Source of the DNA: an uncultured Bacteroidales bacterium
GTDB taxonomy: Bacteria > Bacteroidota > Bacteroidia > Bacteroidales > Muribaculaceae
Assembly: GCA_902768435.1 (NCBI GenBank)
Contig: CACXLJ010000016.1
Span: 1 to 64,000 of the forward strand
Length of the DNA: 64,000 bases
Direction: 5' to 3'
The stretch's first letter is position 1. Every line of letters begins with the position of its first letter. The position numbers and the translations under genes were made by a program. Under the pieces are notes generated by a model, which saw nothing but the letters and a program-made list of their open reading frames with translations, was not told the origin of the DNA and did not search any database. Positions 32,850 through 42,080 of the stretch are shown in pieces.

Positions 32850-35519
32850 ATGAGACATCAAGTATTTATTTTTCTGTTTTTAATCTCCTTTGGAATATGG
32901 CATGCTAACGCAGAAGGCGAAGGTTATGTGTTTATGTATAATGGATTCCGGTTTCATGGGACTGGAGGAAATGACAATGACCCATCGAGAGGTGTTGCGT
33001 CTTTGCTTCCCGATGATTCATACAACTCAAATTTTGCAGGCAAACATGTGGAAATACCAGCGGTTGTTATATATGAGCCTGGAATGTATCATTTTCACTA
33101 TTGGGTCACCGACATCAGCAATAACGCATTAAGTTACTGCAAAATGACTAGCGTCACCATCCCTGGTGGAGTCAAATCTATCGGCGACCGTGCGTTCGAG
33201 CATTGCACTGGCTTGACCAGTATCGATCTCCCTCCGAGTCTTAATTCACTTGGTGACTATGCATTCTATTATTGCACTGGCTTGACACATGTCAATATCC
33301 CTCGCATCACCTCAATTGGTGAAAGTGCGTTCTATTATTGCACCGGCTTAAAAAGCGTAAACATCAGTTATGGTCTCGAAAGGATTGGTACTCAAATGTT
33401 TTTAGGTTGCTCTAACTTAAACAGCCTCACCATAGGTGCTAGTGTCAACAGAATAGGCTTATGGGCTTTTGGGGGTTGCAATAAATTGAAAAAGATAGTC
33501 AGCTATATAGCTGATCCTAATAATGTAATATACGCCACAAGTAATGGTCATCAGCCTACTTTTCAAAGTGTTGACAAGAATAATTGTAAACTTTATGTTC
33601 CATTGGAATCTATTAATCTTTATAAAAACCATGAACAATGGAAAGAATTCATTAACATTTATCCAATAACATCATCAATTACACTGAATAAGAATAACCT
33701 TTCCATGGCAATTGGAAACACTGAGACCTTATCAGCAACTGTATTACCGGAGGGAGCAGACATCTCCGAGTTTTCATGGACTTCAAACAATCCGTCAGTA
33801 GCCACTGTTGACCAGAACGGGACTGTAACCGCAAATGGACTTGGGTCGACCACCATAATGGTGACAACGATTGATGGGGCGGCCAGTGCATCGTGTAATG
33901 TTACAGTTTATGAAACTGAAGTGGAAGATTTTGAAACCATGCCCACAACAACCAGCACTTCGGCTCAAAATGTAAATGGACATTGGTCTTATTGGTCCTT
34001 CACTAATTGTAACGTGACTGCGCCTGGCAACCAAATGTGCAACGGCACTCAAGCAGTGGCCATGATGTTGCCGAGCAATATAGAAAGCGATGACACCTAC
34101 TACGATGCTTATCAACTATCGGTAAATGTTTTTAACCAAACTAACAACGACGCCAAACTAAAACTAAGCTATTCTGTTGATGGCGGTTCCACTTGGAATG
34201 TGGCTAAATCTGAAACAGGCGAAACATCGATTACCATCAGCAAGAACTCTACCGCCACACCCACATGGGTTCTATCAACAAGTAAGACTGTACCCACTCG
34301 CTATCGCATTCAACAAATAGCAGGAAACGAAAACAACCCTATTTATATTGACAACATCACCATTTTCTACACAGCCAAAGGAACACCTCCACCCATAATT
34401 GAAGACTTTGAAACCATGCCCGCCACAACCAGCACTTCGGCTCAATATGTAGAGGGGCGTTGGGCATTCTGGTCTTTCACAAATTCCAACGTGGCTGAAC
34501 CTGGTAGCGGACTTTGCGACGGAAATCGGTCAGTATCCATGAATATGCCATGTCTTATTGAGAGCAGTGATACATACTATGATGCATATCAACTATCTGT
34601 TAAGGCATTTAACAAAACCAGCACCGATGCCAAACTCACCCTCAGCTATTCTGTTGATGGTGGCACGACTTGGAATGTGGCCAAATCTGAGTCAGGCGCA
34701 ACATCGATTACCGTCGGCAAGAACACAACAGCCACACCCACTTGGGCTCTATCAACAAGTAAGACGGTACCCACCAGCTATCGCATTCAACAGATAGCCG
34801 GTAATAAGAACAACCCTATTTATATCGACAACATTACCATTTGTTATACTGCAAAGGGTGCACCGCCTCAAAGTCTTGAGGACTTTGAAGCCATGCCCAC
34901 AACAACCAGCACTTCGGCTCAAAATGTACAGGGACGTTGGGCTAACTGGTCATTTACCAAGTGCAATGTGGTGGCACCAGGTAGCGGGATGTGTAATGGC
35001 ACGCAAGCGGTCGCCATGAAGTTGCCCAGCCAGATAGAATGTAGTGATACTTACTATGATACCTATCTATTTACAGCCAAGGTGTTCAACACAACAAGTA
35101 CTGACGCCAAACTCACTCTTAGTTATTCAGTCGATGGTGGAAACACGTGGAAAGTGGCAAATTCTGCAACAGGCGCATCATCAATTGTTATCAGCAAGAA
35201 CTCTACCGCCAAGCCCCTATGGTTGATTTCTGCTAGCAAGAGAAAACCTACTCGATATCGTGTTCAGCAGATAGCCGGAAACAAAAACAACCCCATCTAT
35301 ATAGATGACATAACTCTTTACTATACTGCTGTGGGCTCTCCTGATGAGGGTGATGTGAATGGCGATGGCAAGGTGAACGTGAGTGATGTGACCGCTTTAA
35401 TCAACATGATTCTGGGGGTTATTCCTAAGGATATGGAAAGAGCCGATGTGAATGGTGATGGGAAAATCAACGTGAGCGATGTCACCGCTCTCGTCAACAT
35501 CATCCTAGGAGTCGTCTAA
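32850..35519 (+). CDS. Secreted multidomain protein: LRR, Big_2, three sandwich repeats, dockerin
   Basis: An 889-residue exported protein: signal peptide (about 1-21), LRR_5 repeats (about 95-245), a Big_2-like Ig domain (about 270-352; SITLNKNNLSMAIGNTETLS, ATVDQNGTVTANGLGSTTIM), then three near-copies of a roughly 155-residue module (about 355-510, 512-668, 670-828), each opening with EDFE(T/A)MP(A/T)TTSTSAQ and holding KLxLSYSVDGG and YRIQQIAGNxNNPIYIDxIT. A dockerin-like pair ends it (GDVNGDGKVNVSDVTALINM, ADVNGDGKINVSDV). The modules resemble jelly-roll carbohydrate-binding folds; that is inference. It follows the previous LRR gene by 85 nt. Confidence 0.9.
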   Translation: MRHQVFIFLFLISFGIWHANAEGEGYVFMYNGFRFHGTGGNDNDPSRGVASLLPDDSYNSNFAGKHVEIPAVVIYEPGMYHFHYWVTDISNNALSYCKMTSVTIPGGVKSIGDRAFEHCTGLTSIDLPPSLNSLGDYAFYYCTGLTHVNIPRITSIGESAFYYCTGLKSVNISYGLERIGTQMFLGCSNLNSLTIGASVNRIGLWAFGGCNKLKKIVSYIADPNNVIYATSNGHQPTFQSVDKNNCKLYVPLESINLYKNHEQWKEFINIYPITSSITLNKNNLSMAIGNTETLSATVLPEGADISEFSWTSNNPSVATVDQNGTVTANGLGSTTIMVTTIDGAASASCNVTVYETEVEDFETMPTTTSTSAQNVNGHWSYWSFTNCNVTAPGNQMCNGTQAVAMMLPSNIESDDTYYDAYQLSVNVFNQTNNDAKLKLSYSVDGGSTWNVAKSETGETSITISKNSTATPTWVLSTSKTVPTRYRIQQIAGNENNPIYIDNITIFYTAKGTPPPIIEDFETMPATTSTSAQYVEGRWAFWSFTNSNVAEPGSGLCDGNRSVSMNMPCLIESSDTYYDAYQLSVKAFNKTSTDAKLTLSYSVDGGTTWNVAKSESGATSITVGKNTTATPTWALSTSKTVPTSYRIQQIAGNKNNPIYIDNITICYTAKGAPPQSLEDFEAMPTTTSTSAQNVQGRWANWSFTKCNVVAPGSGMCNGTQAVAMKLPSQIECSDTYYDTYLFTAKVFNTTSTDAKLTLSYSVDGGNTWKVANSATGASSIVISKNSTAKPLWLISASKRKPTRYRVQQIAGNKNNPIYIDDITLYYTAVGSPDEGDVNGDGKVNVSDVTALINMILGVIPKDMERADVNGDGKINVSDVTALVNIILGVV

Positions 35520-35544
35520 AGCATCCGAGAATAAAAGAATCCTT

Positions 35545-35575
35545 GTGAGGCGGCAATTTGTCGCCTCACTGTTTT
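35545..35575 (+). terminator. Intrinsic terminator after the LRR-dockerin pair
   Basis: GTGAGGCG (35545-35552) pairs with CGCCTCAC (35562-35569), then TGTTTTC. The remaining gap to 35987 has a heptamer repeat (35815-35842) and no gene I can support. Confidence 0.75.
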
Positions 35576-35814
35576 CATCTTATGCTTTGCATCGAGCTTA
35601 ACCTGCCTCTTTGTGTGTTTTGGCGTGCTTGCGTGCATTTAGCATAGCGCAAGCATCACCCGCACATTATCTTCGCCCACCCGAACATTATAAAAACGAA
35701 ACTCCCATGAAAACACCAAAATTCCAAATAACCGCCTTTTCTCAAATTTCCCCTTTTTCCCACTTTTCCCAAAAGCTGCATTGTTCCCCTCCATCCCATC
35801 AGCGCATCTATTCC

Positions 35815-35842
35815 CTCAACTCTCAACTCTCAACTCTTAACT
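35815..35842 (+). repeat. Heptamer microsatellite (CTCAACT)
   Basis: CTCAACT three times (35815-35835), followed by CTTAACT. It is 7-nt periodic like the arrays at 6790 and 27361. Confidence 0.8.
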
Positions 35843-35987
35843 AGCAGTTGCCTTGGGGAGGCGTTAAGGTTCTTTGACGAATGTTGTGTCTTATTATGAC
35901 AAATTTGTAAGAGGTTATGGGGTAGGGTGTTATGGGTGTGGTTTTGAGGTTTTAAACACAAGTTTACAAATTTTATGTGTTGAATAA

Positions 35988-36018
35988 TTGTGTAACACAT
36001 AATAAATTAGTACTTTTG
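35988..36018 (+). promoter_or_regulatory. Promoter and hairpin leader of the M23/LysM gene
   Basis: TTGT (35988-35991), a 19-nt gap, TACTTTTG (36011-36018). The 65-nt leader can fold: AATCGAGCATA (about 36030-36040) with TATGCACGATT (about 36063-36073), one mismatch. Confidence 0.6.
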
Positions 36019-36087
36019 TGCGTTAATAAAATCGAGCATAGGCCTTTTGGGCACCTATCTGTTATGCACGATTAAAATCAAGATCGA

Positions 36088-37113
36088 ATGAATTTAAAGA
36101 AATTATTATCAATATTCAGCGCAACAATCGTCGCTATATCGGCGGTTGGTTTTATGGCTCAGGCGCAGAGCCTTCAGTCAGTTTCAAGTTACCGCAAGGC
36201 GCATGCCGACCTGCTTGCTAAACAGAAACGCATCAACGAACAGATTAAACTCGAAGAAACTCAGCAATATGCTCAGGACCTCTATGGCGAGGTTGAACCT
36301 GAGATCGACATTTACACCGAAGGTTGGGAGAGCGGCCTGGTGAATCCTTTCAAGGAGAGCGATGTGCCTGCCACCAAGAAACTTGATGTGCGCAACTATG
36401 TGATGCCCGTCAAGAACAACTTCGTGACTTCGAACTATGGCTATCGCCCGCGCTTTGGCCGTGTGCACAAGGGCGTGGACCTGCGTGCAGCCATTGGCGA
36501 CACGGTGCGTGCAGCCTTCAGTGGTCGCATCAGGCTCACCAAGTATGAGCGTGGTGGCTATGGTTTCTATGTGATTGTGCGTCACGACAATGGACTGGAG
36601 ACGGTGTATGGTCACTTGTCGAAATTCCTTGTGAAGCCCGACCAGGTTGTGAAGGCCGGTCAGCCCATCGCCTTGAGCGGCAACACGGGCGGCAGCACAG
36701 GTCCTCACCTGCACTTCGAGACCCGCTTCATGGGTTATGCCATTAATCCCGAAGCCATCTTCGACTTTGAGAACCGCACCACTCACACCGACTACTACAC
36801 CTTCACGAAGAGCAACTATACCGAGTCGCGCAGCTATCGCCGCAGCACTCCTCGCCAGACTACCTACACCGCCTCGCGCAACGACAATGTGAAGCATCAC
36901 AGCAGCCACAGTTCGTCGTCATATTCACGCAAGAGCGACAAGGGTGGCAAGCACGGCAAGAAGCGTGCCGAATCGAAGTCGGTTGAGGTGAAGAATGGCG
37001 ACAGCCTCGCCAAGATTGCCGCCAAGAACGGCACCACTGTGGCCCAGCTCAAGAAGATGAACGGCATCAAAGGCGACAAGATCAAGAAAGGTCAGAAGAT
37101 TAAAGTGAAATAA
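36088..37113 (+). CDS. M23 peptidase with C-terminal LysM domain
   Basis: A 341-residue exported peptidoglycan hydrolase. Signal peptide about 1-27 (ending AQAQ), a helical stretch (30-65), the LytM/M23 zinc peptidase domain (about 115-225) with all metal ligands (HKGVDLR and HLHFE, plus VYGH), a Ser/Arg/Lys-rich linker (250-295), and one LysM domain (297-341, NGDSLAKIAAKNGTTVAQL). It probably cuts peptide cross-links and is held on the wall by LysM. Its own promoter and an intrinsic terminator define a single-gene unit. Confidence 0.95.
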   Translation: MNLKKLLSIFSATIVAISAVGFMAQAQSLQSVSSYRKAHADLLAKQKRINEQIKLEETQQYAQDLYGEVEPEIDIYTEGWESGLVNPFKESDVPATKKLDVRNYVMPVKNNFVTSNYGYRPRFGRVHKGVDLRAAIGDTVRAAFSGRIRLTKYERGGYGFYVIVRHDNGLETVYGHLSKFLVKPDQVVKAGQPIALSGNTGGSTGPHLHFETRFMGYAINPEAIFDFENRTTHTDYYTFTKSNYTESRSYRRSTPRQTTYTASRNDNVKHHSSHSSSSYSRKSDKGGKHGKKRAESKSVEVKNGDSLAKIAAKNGTTVAQLKKMNGIKGDKIKKGQKIKVK

Positions 37114-37140
37114 ACTGAACAATCAGTAATAACGCACAAG

Positions 37141-37170
37141 ACGGGAGGCAGCAGACTGCTTCCCGTTTTT
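37141..37170 (+). terminator. Intrinsic terminator of the M23 gene
   Basis: ACGGGAGGCAG (37141-37151), loop CAGA, CTGCTTCCCGT (37156-37166), then TTTT. Confidence 0.85.
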
Positions 37171-37246
37171 GTTGTGTTTTGTAGCGGTTGCTGTGGCATG
37201 ATGAGTTTTTTCGAGGTTAAGGGATGCGTAATTGGTCATTAATGCT

Positions 37247-37254
37247 TAATTTTG
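37247..37254 (+). promoter_or_regulatory. -7 box of the LRR gene at 37281
   Basis: TAATTTTG, about 27 nt before the ATG. Confidence 0.5.
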
Positions 37255-37280
37255 CAAAAAACATTGATGTAATTACAGTT

Positions 37281-39098
37281 ATGAAAAAGTTTTTGATTGC
37301 ACTGGTATTGTTGCTGACGGTGGCTTCGCTGCCTTGTGAGGCACAGTACAGCCGCAGCATGTCGCGGCATTACAATAGCTCGAGGAATCACAGTTATGGC
37401 GACATGGTCGAGGTGTTTGTAACTTCGCCTGGTGAACTTGCCGACCGAATGCCTAAGGACATGTACGACCGCGTGCGCGTGTTGCGCATCGAGGGCACGC
37501 TCAACGAGAATGACTTCAAGTACATCACCAAGCTTGCCAAGCGCAGCAAGGTGTTCAATGACGAAGGCAAGGAGATTGACAATTACCTGGATGTGGACTT
37601 GGAATTGGTGCGCGTGCAGGGAAAAGGCCTCTTTGGCAGCAGCCGCGATGTGCTGCCCACAGGCGCCTTTGAATATGCCACACGCCTGCGCTCGGTGGTG
37701 CTTCCCGACCGGCTCAAAAGCATTGGCTCGTCGGCTTTCCACTCGTGCAGCAATCTGGAAGAGGTGATTATGCCCCCCAGCGTGATGGAACTGGGCGACT
37801 ATGCCTTTGAGGATTGCAGCGAATTGCGCTACTTCACGGTGCCGTCGTCGCTCGAGACGATTGGGCAGAAGTGTTTTGAGGACTGCAGTGCGCTGCGCCA
37901 GCTGCCGTTGCCCCGCTCAGTGCGCTACATTGGGAAAAATGCCTTTAACAAATGCGGTGTGATAGAATTGTATATCCCCGCTTATTGCGAGATAGCAAAT
38001 GACGAATTGGGTTACATGAGCCAGTTGCAGTCGATAGAGGTGGAGCGCGGCAATTCGCAGCTCAGTTCCATCGATCGTTCGCTTTATGACCGCGACGGTG
38101 CCACCCTGCTGCTCTATCCGGCAGGTCGCACAGGCGAATGCCGCCTGCCGAGCGGCGTGCAGACCATTGCTGCCCAGGCATTTTACAAGAGCAAGGTGAC
38201 GGCTGTGGATATGCCCGCATCGGTGACTGTGCTGGGCGAAGAGGCATTTTCGGGTTGCAGTAAACTCACCAGCATCTCGTTGCCCGATGGTGTGACTGAA
38301 TTGCCCGGAAGCGTATTTAGCGACTGCACATCGCTGCGCGACATTGAGATGGGTACCGTCAGCAGAATGGGCGCCTATGCCTTCTACAATTGCCAGTCGT
38401 TGCAATCGTTTACGCTTGTTGGCACACTCACCACGGTGCCCAAGGGCGCATTTGAGTATTGCACCAATCTGAGGCGTGTGGAGCTGCCCGAGAGCGTGAC
38501 GACCATTGGCGAGAAGGCGTTTCACGAGTGTAACTCGCTCGTCGACCTGGTATTGAGCGAGCACCTCACCACAATAGGCAAGCAGGCTTTTGACCGTTGT
38601 TTTGCGCTGGAGTCGGTTGACCTGCCCGACGGTGTTACTTCAATCGCCGAGAAGACTTTCTTTGAATGCAAGCTTCTGCGCAGTGTGAACTTGGGCAATG
38701 GTGTGCGAAGCATAGGCAAAGAGGCTTTCCGCCGCTGCAAGGCGCTCGCTGGCATTGAGATGCCATCGGCTGTGACCAGCATCGACAAGGAGGCATTTCG
38801 CGAGTGCAGCGCGCTGAGCCACATTGACCTGAACGAAGGTCTGCAGACGATTGGCGACAATGCCCTGCGCGAAACCGCTATTCAGCAACTGTCGCTGCCT
38901 TCGACCGTCACTAAAATCGGGAAGAAGGTTGCCGAGAAATGCAAGAGCTTGCAGCGCATCGACTGCAAGGCGATTGTGCCGCCCGAACTCGATGCCTTGA
39001 GCAGCGACAAGGTGCAACTCTTTGTTCCGGCCGCATCGGTCGACGCCTACCGAAACGCCAAGAGCTGGAAAAAAGTGAAAAATATAAATCCTCTTTAA
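37281..39098 (+). CDS. Secreted BspA-like LRR protein without dockerin
   Basis: A 605-residue exported protein with signal peptide (about 1-21, ending CEAQ). Residues 35-110 form a non-repeat region (VRVLRIEGTLNENDFKYI), followed by about 17 divergent LRR_5 repeats (SIGSSAFHSCSNL, LGDYAFEDCSEL and so on) to the end. Unlike the other LRR proteins here, repeats are divergent in DNA sequence and there is no dockerin tail; it closes with LFVPAASVDAYRNAKSWKKV. Start at 37281 fits the signal peptide and -7 box. Surface binding is the likely role. Confidence 0.9.
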   Translation: MKKFLIALVLLLTVASLPCEAQYSRSMSRHYNSSRNHSYGDMVEVFVTSPGELADRMPKDMYDRVRVLRIEGTLNENDFKYITKLAKRSKVFNDEGKEIDNYLDVDLELVRVQGKGLFGSSRDVLPTGAFEYATRLRSVVLPDRLKSIGSSAFHSCSNLEEVIMPPSVMELGDYAFEDCSELRYFTVPSSLETIGQKCFEDCSALRQLPLPRSVRYIGKNAFNKCGVIELYIPAYCEIANDELGYMSQLQSIEVERGNSQLSSIDRSLYDRDGATLLLYPAGRTGECRLPSGVQTIAAQAFYKSKVTAVDMPASVTVLGEEAFSGCSKLTSISLPDGVTELPGSVFSDCTSLRDIEMGTVSRMGAYAFYNCQSLQSFTLVGTLTTVPKGAFEYCTNLRRVELPESVTTIGEKAFHECNSLVDLVLSEHLTTIGKQAFDRCFALESVDLPDGVTSIAEKTFFECKLLRSVNLGNGVRSIGKEAFRRCKALAGIEMPSAVTSIDKEAFRECSALSHIDLNEGLQTIGDNALRETAIQQLSLPSTVTKIGKKVAEKCKSLQRIDCKAIVPPELDALSSDKVQLFVPAASVDAYRNAKSWKKVKNINPL

Positions 39099-39122
39099 CA
39101 AGAGTTGAAAAATAGATAAGAG

Positions 39123-39155
39123 ACCCGAATCGTTCCAACGAGCGATTCGGGTTTA
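39123..39155 (+). terminator. Bidirectional terminator between convergent genes
   Basis: ACCCGAATCG (39123-39132) pairs with CGATTCGGGT (39143-39152), followed by TT on the plus strand. Confidence 0.75.
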
Positions 39156-39156
39156 A

Positions 39157-41070
39157 TTATGCCCGCATGAAATCGGCGGGATTGAGCTTAGGCGTGATTG
39201 GCGTCTCGCTGGCGACCAATAGCGCTATGCCCCGCGACATGACAATGTCGTCGTGCTTGCCGTCGACAGCGCCATGCTTGCCGCTGGGCTTGAGTTCAAA
39301 CCAGCTGTACTCGTCGATGGCGTCGTGGTCATGCTCGATGTAGAGACCGTCGCGAATCCAAGCGATGAGCAGGTCCACGATACGGCCCTTAGTGTCCTTG
39401 TTGGTGTGGAATCCAGGCTGCTTGTTTTTCCTGAGATAGAAATTGCTGTAGCGGTGCCTGATGAAATCAAGGATGTTATTGGCCTCGTTGCTCTCGTCCT
39501 TGACGCGGTCGAGCGAGTTGCTCTCAAAAACGAGCAGCGCATTGTTGTAGTAGGTGGCGAGTTGCGCCGCTTTCCATGCCAGCCGGTCGTGGTCGATGTG
39601 GCCGCGCCATTGCGCCACAACCTCGGGTTTGAGGGCGCGGTCCTCTTTGCGGTCGAGCACGGTAATGACCGAGTAGTCGGCCTTGTCGGTGCGTCCGCCA
39701 ATGTCGACGGCGACAATGTAGCGCGACTTGAATTGTGACTTCACGGGCTGCGCCCAGATTTTGAGTTGTCGGGTCAAATCTTTATTGAGCGCTATGTTGC
39801 TCAAGGTGTAAGGCGGGTTCGAGATGATGTCGCCCATGAAAAGTGGCGGGCGGCAGTCGCGTCGCATGGCATCGAGCCTTTCAAGGTCGAAGATGCAAGT
39901 GCCCGAGTTGGCAAAGGCCTCGATATCGGTAGTAGGAAACTCGGCCATCATCAGGTGGTGGCTGGGGTAGGCTTTGCGCTTATTGTGATACCATTGAATC
40001 TTCTCGAGGGTGCAGCCGTGATGGTTCCACAAGTTGCGCTCATACTCGTCGAGCGACATCCACAACGCATAAGGGTCGGCTACAGGCTGGCAATAGATCT
40101 CAATCTCGTGCCAGGGGACAAATACGGGCTGCTTGTCGCTCTTGCCGTTGCAGGCATCAAGCCACTGGCTGTGAAAGAAACTGCCCATGCCGTTGGCAGT
40201 GGATTCGAGCACAATCATGGAGAGGTCGCCAAGCAGAATGGTGCCGTCGACCGACCGAATAATGTCGAGCGGGTCGTGATGCGCTCCCTTGGGCCAAAAG
40301 GCGACTTCGCTCAGGTGTGCCATTGCCACATCGTATCCGCGCACGGCATCCTCGCTATAGGCCGAGCCCATGATCACGAGGCAGCCGCGAGGCTCGATGA
40401 GTTGGGTTTGGCTGCTGCCCTCAAAGTTGCGGAATTGGAGTGGCTTCCCATTTTCGAGATACTCTTTGGGATAATAGCGAAGCAATTTGGTATACATGCC
40501 CTTGATGGCGCTTGAAGTGTTGCGCTTTTGCCCGCAGATGAGGCTGTTCCAGTTCTTGCGCAGCACAATTTGAATCCATGCCATGTACATGAGTATCAAG
40601 GTGGAACCTCCCCACTGGCGAGCCTTGAGCAAGATGAGGCGGATGCCGTTGCCCGACTTGCGCTGGCGTTCGAGTTCGGCCAGCACACGACGCTGTGCTG
40701 CGTTGAGGTGCAGTTTCACATTGCGGCCGCTCATCTTGTCGCGCACTGTGGCACAGGTGGCGCACCAGAATTCAAAGTCGTAGTGCATTCGTGCCTTGTT
40801 GAATTGCATGTGGTCGGCAGTGATATCGTGCGGCTGTTCCTGGAGCATTTCCTCAGGCACCCAAACATTGCCGAGCCCTTCGACCTGTGTGCAAATGCGA
40901 TTGCCACAAGCACCTTGGCCGATGATAGGGTCATAGATTGTTTTGAGTGCCTCGTTGCGCCTGGCGTTTTCCTCCACAAGATTCTCGGGAATCTCGATGG
41001 CAGTGATTTCTTTATCAAGTGAATCATTTGCCGGAGTTTTATCTTGATGATTGAGTTTTGTGTTTTTCAT
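39157..41070 (-). CDS. Orphan phage terminase large subunit-like protein
   Basis: A 637-residue protein with the two-part layout of terminase large subunits. ATPase: Walker A-like LLKARQWGGST (Arg/Gln-rich form used by some terminases) and Walker B AHLSEVAFWP. RNase H-like nuclease: AVDIGGRTDKADYSVITVLDR and the late acidic DGKHDDIVMSRGIALL. These cut and package phage DNA in complete phages. No portal, capsid or small terminase gene is nearby, the frame is intact, and it has its own near-leaderless promoter (-7 box TAATTTTG, 41075-41082). It may be a domesticated or relic phage gene. Confidence 0.8.
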   Translation of the reverse strand: MKNTKLNHQDKTPANDSLDKEITAIEIPENLVEENARRNEALKTIYDPIIGQGACGNRICTQVEGLGNVWVPEEMLQEQPHDITADHMQFNKARMHYDFEFWCATCATVRDKMSGRNVKLHLNAAQRRVLAELERQRKSGNGIRLILLKARQWGGSTLILMYMAWIQIVLRKNWNSLICGQKRNTSSAIKGMYTKLLRYYPKEYLENGKPLQFRNFEGSSQTQLIEPRGCLVIMGSAYSEDAVRGYDVAMAHLSEVAFWPKGAHHDPLDIIRSVDGTILLGDLSMIVLESTANGMGSFFHSQWLDACNGKSDKQPVFVPWHEIEIYCQPVADPYALWMSLDEYERNLWNHHGCTLEKIQWYHNKRKAYPSHHLMMAEFPTTDIEAFANSGTCIFDLERLDAMRRDCRPPLFMGDIISNPPYTLSNIALNKDLTRQLKIWAQPVKSQFKSRYIVAVDIGGRTDKADYSVITVLDRKEDRALKPEVVAQWRGHIDHDRLAWKAAQLATYYNNALLVFESNSLDRVKDESNEANNILDFIRHRYSNFYLRKNKQPGFHTNKDTKGRIVDLLIAWIRDGLYIEHDHDAIDEYSWFELKPSGKHGAVDGKHDDIVMSRGIALLVASETPITPKLNPADFMRA

Positions 41071-41074
41071 GCCC

Positions 41075-41082
41075 CAAAATTA
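41075..41082 (-). promoter_or_regulatory. Near-leaderless -7 box of the terminase-like gene
   Basis: Minus-strand TAATTTTG ends 4 nt before the ATG at 41070, so the transcript should begin at or next to the start codon. Confidence 0.5.
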
Positions 41083-41181
41083 CCCGCAATCGCTCCTCAG
41101 CCTCAATGCCAATCGCACAGAGTAATGAGGTAGGAAAAAAGGCATGGGTAACCCTCTATCTCTCGTGTGCTACTTCGGGCT

Positions 41182-42054
41182 TTATTTCGGGGGCTTTTTC
41201 GGTTTGTTGATGTCTTTCACGGGCCACCTGTCGCGCATGAGGGGAAGGGTGTAATAGATGCTGAATCCGAAGGCAAACTTGCGGTCGCGCTTGCCGAATC
41301 CGGGCACAAACCAGGGGTCGGAATGGGTGTTCTTCTTGTAGTTGAACACGCCCTGATATTTCACTTGCCAACCTGCCGAGATGTTTTGCCACACATGCAC
41401 ACGCATGCCTGCCACAAGGCTTCCCCACAGGGCATGCGAACTCTCGCCCTTGATGCTGAGCGGCACATCTTCGTGCCAATAGCCGTTGTGATAGGAGATG
41501 TTGGTGATGTCGTATTTAAAGAAAGAGAAACCTAATCGCAGACCGGCATAGAACTGATATTTGGGGTCGTTCTTGAACAGGAAATTATAGTTGGCGCCAA
41601 TGCGCACAAAAGGCGAGATTTTACCCTTATAGGTGAAGTTCATGCCGTCGGGGCTGTTCTTGGCCCATCCAACGCCCAACTCAATGACGGGTTGCAGCCT
41701 GTTCCACATGTTGAGGGTTGCACTCAGGTCGATGCTGGTGTATTTCTGGCCGAACGCCATGAGCAGCGGGTCGATGATATTGATGCCAAACGCCACATCG
41801 GTGAGTTTGGGATAATGCGGATAGATGCGTCGCAGCGAGTCTTTGCGAATCTCCTCGAGTGCCGAGAGGGTGTCGCCCATGACATAGCGCTCGATGATCT
41901 TGTCGTCGGTGCCTCGCTCAGGAGAGAGCGTCTTGTTGGTCGAGGGCTTGACGGGCGTGATGTGCCGTTTTTGCGGCTCGGACTGTTGAGCATGAACCGA
42001 GAGCGAAAAGCCTGCCAGCAGAAGGGTTAATATGATGAAAATCCTGTGTTTCAT
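41182..42054 (-). CDS. DUF6048 family outer-membrane protein
   Basis: A 290-residue exported protein, signal peptide about 1-22 (SVHAQ). The later part (about 85-275) has alternating strands and aromatic ends typical of a Bacteroidota barrel, e.g. VRIGANYNFLFKND and FYAGLRLGFSFFKYD. Length, context and pattern fit DUF6048, normally encoded next to DUF6452 as here. It was not identified by any search. Function unknown. Confidence 0.8.
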   Translation of the reverse strand: MKHRIFIILTLLLAGFSLSVHAQQSEPQKRHITPVKPSTNKTLSPERGTDDKIIERYVMGDTLSALEEIRKDSLRRIYPHYPKLTDVAFGINIIDPLLMAFGQKYTSIDLSATLNMWNRLQPVIELGVGWAKNSPDGMNFTYKGKISPFVRIGANYNFLFKNDPKYQFYAGLRLGFSFFKYDITNISYHNGYWHEDVPLSIKGESSHALWGSLVAGMRVHVWQNISAGWQVKYQGVFNYKKNTHSDPWFVPGFGKRDRKFAFGFSIYYTLPLMRDRWPVKDINKPKKPPK

Positions 42055-42080
42055 TTTGTGGAGCGGTGAGGTGTGTGGCG

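Noticed and set aside
35611-35844. 77-codon open frame before the M23 gene
   Set aside because: Runs through the heptamer repeat, has low complexity and no promoter.
39157-41070. Prophage
   Set aside because: Only the terminase-like gene is present; flanking genes are ordinary chromosomal genes.
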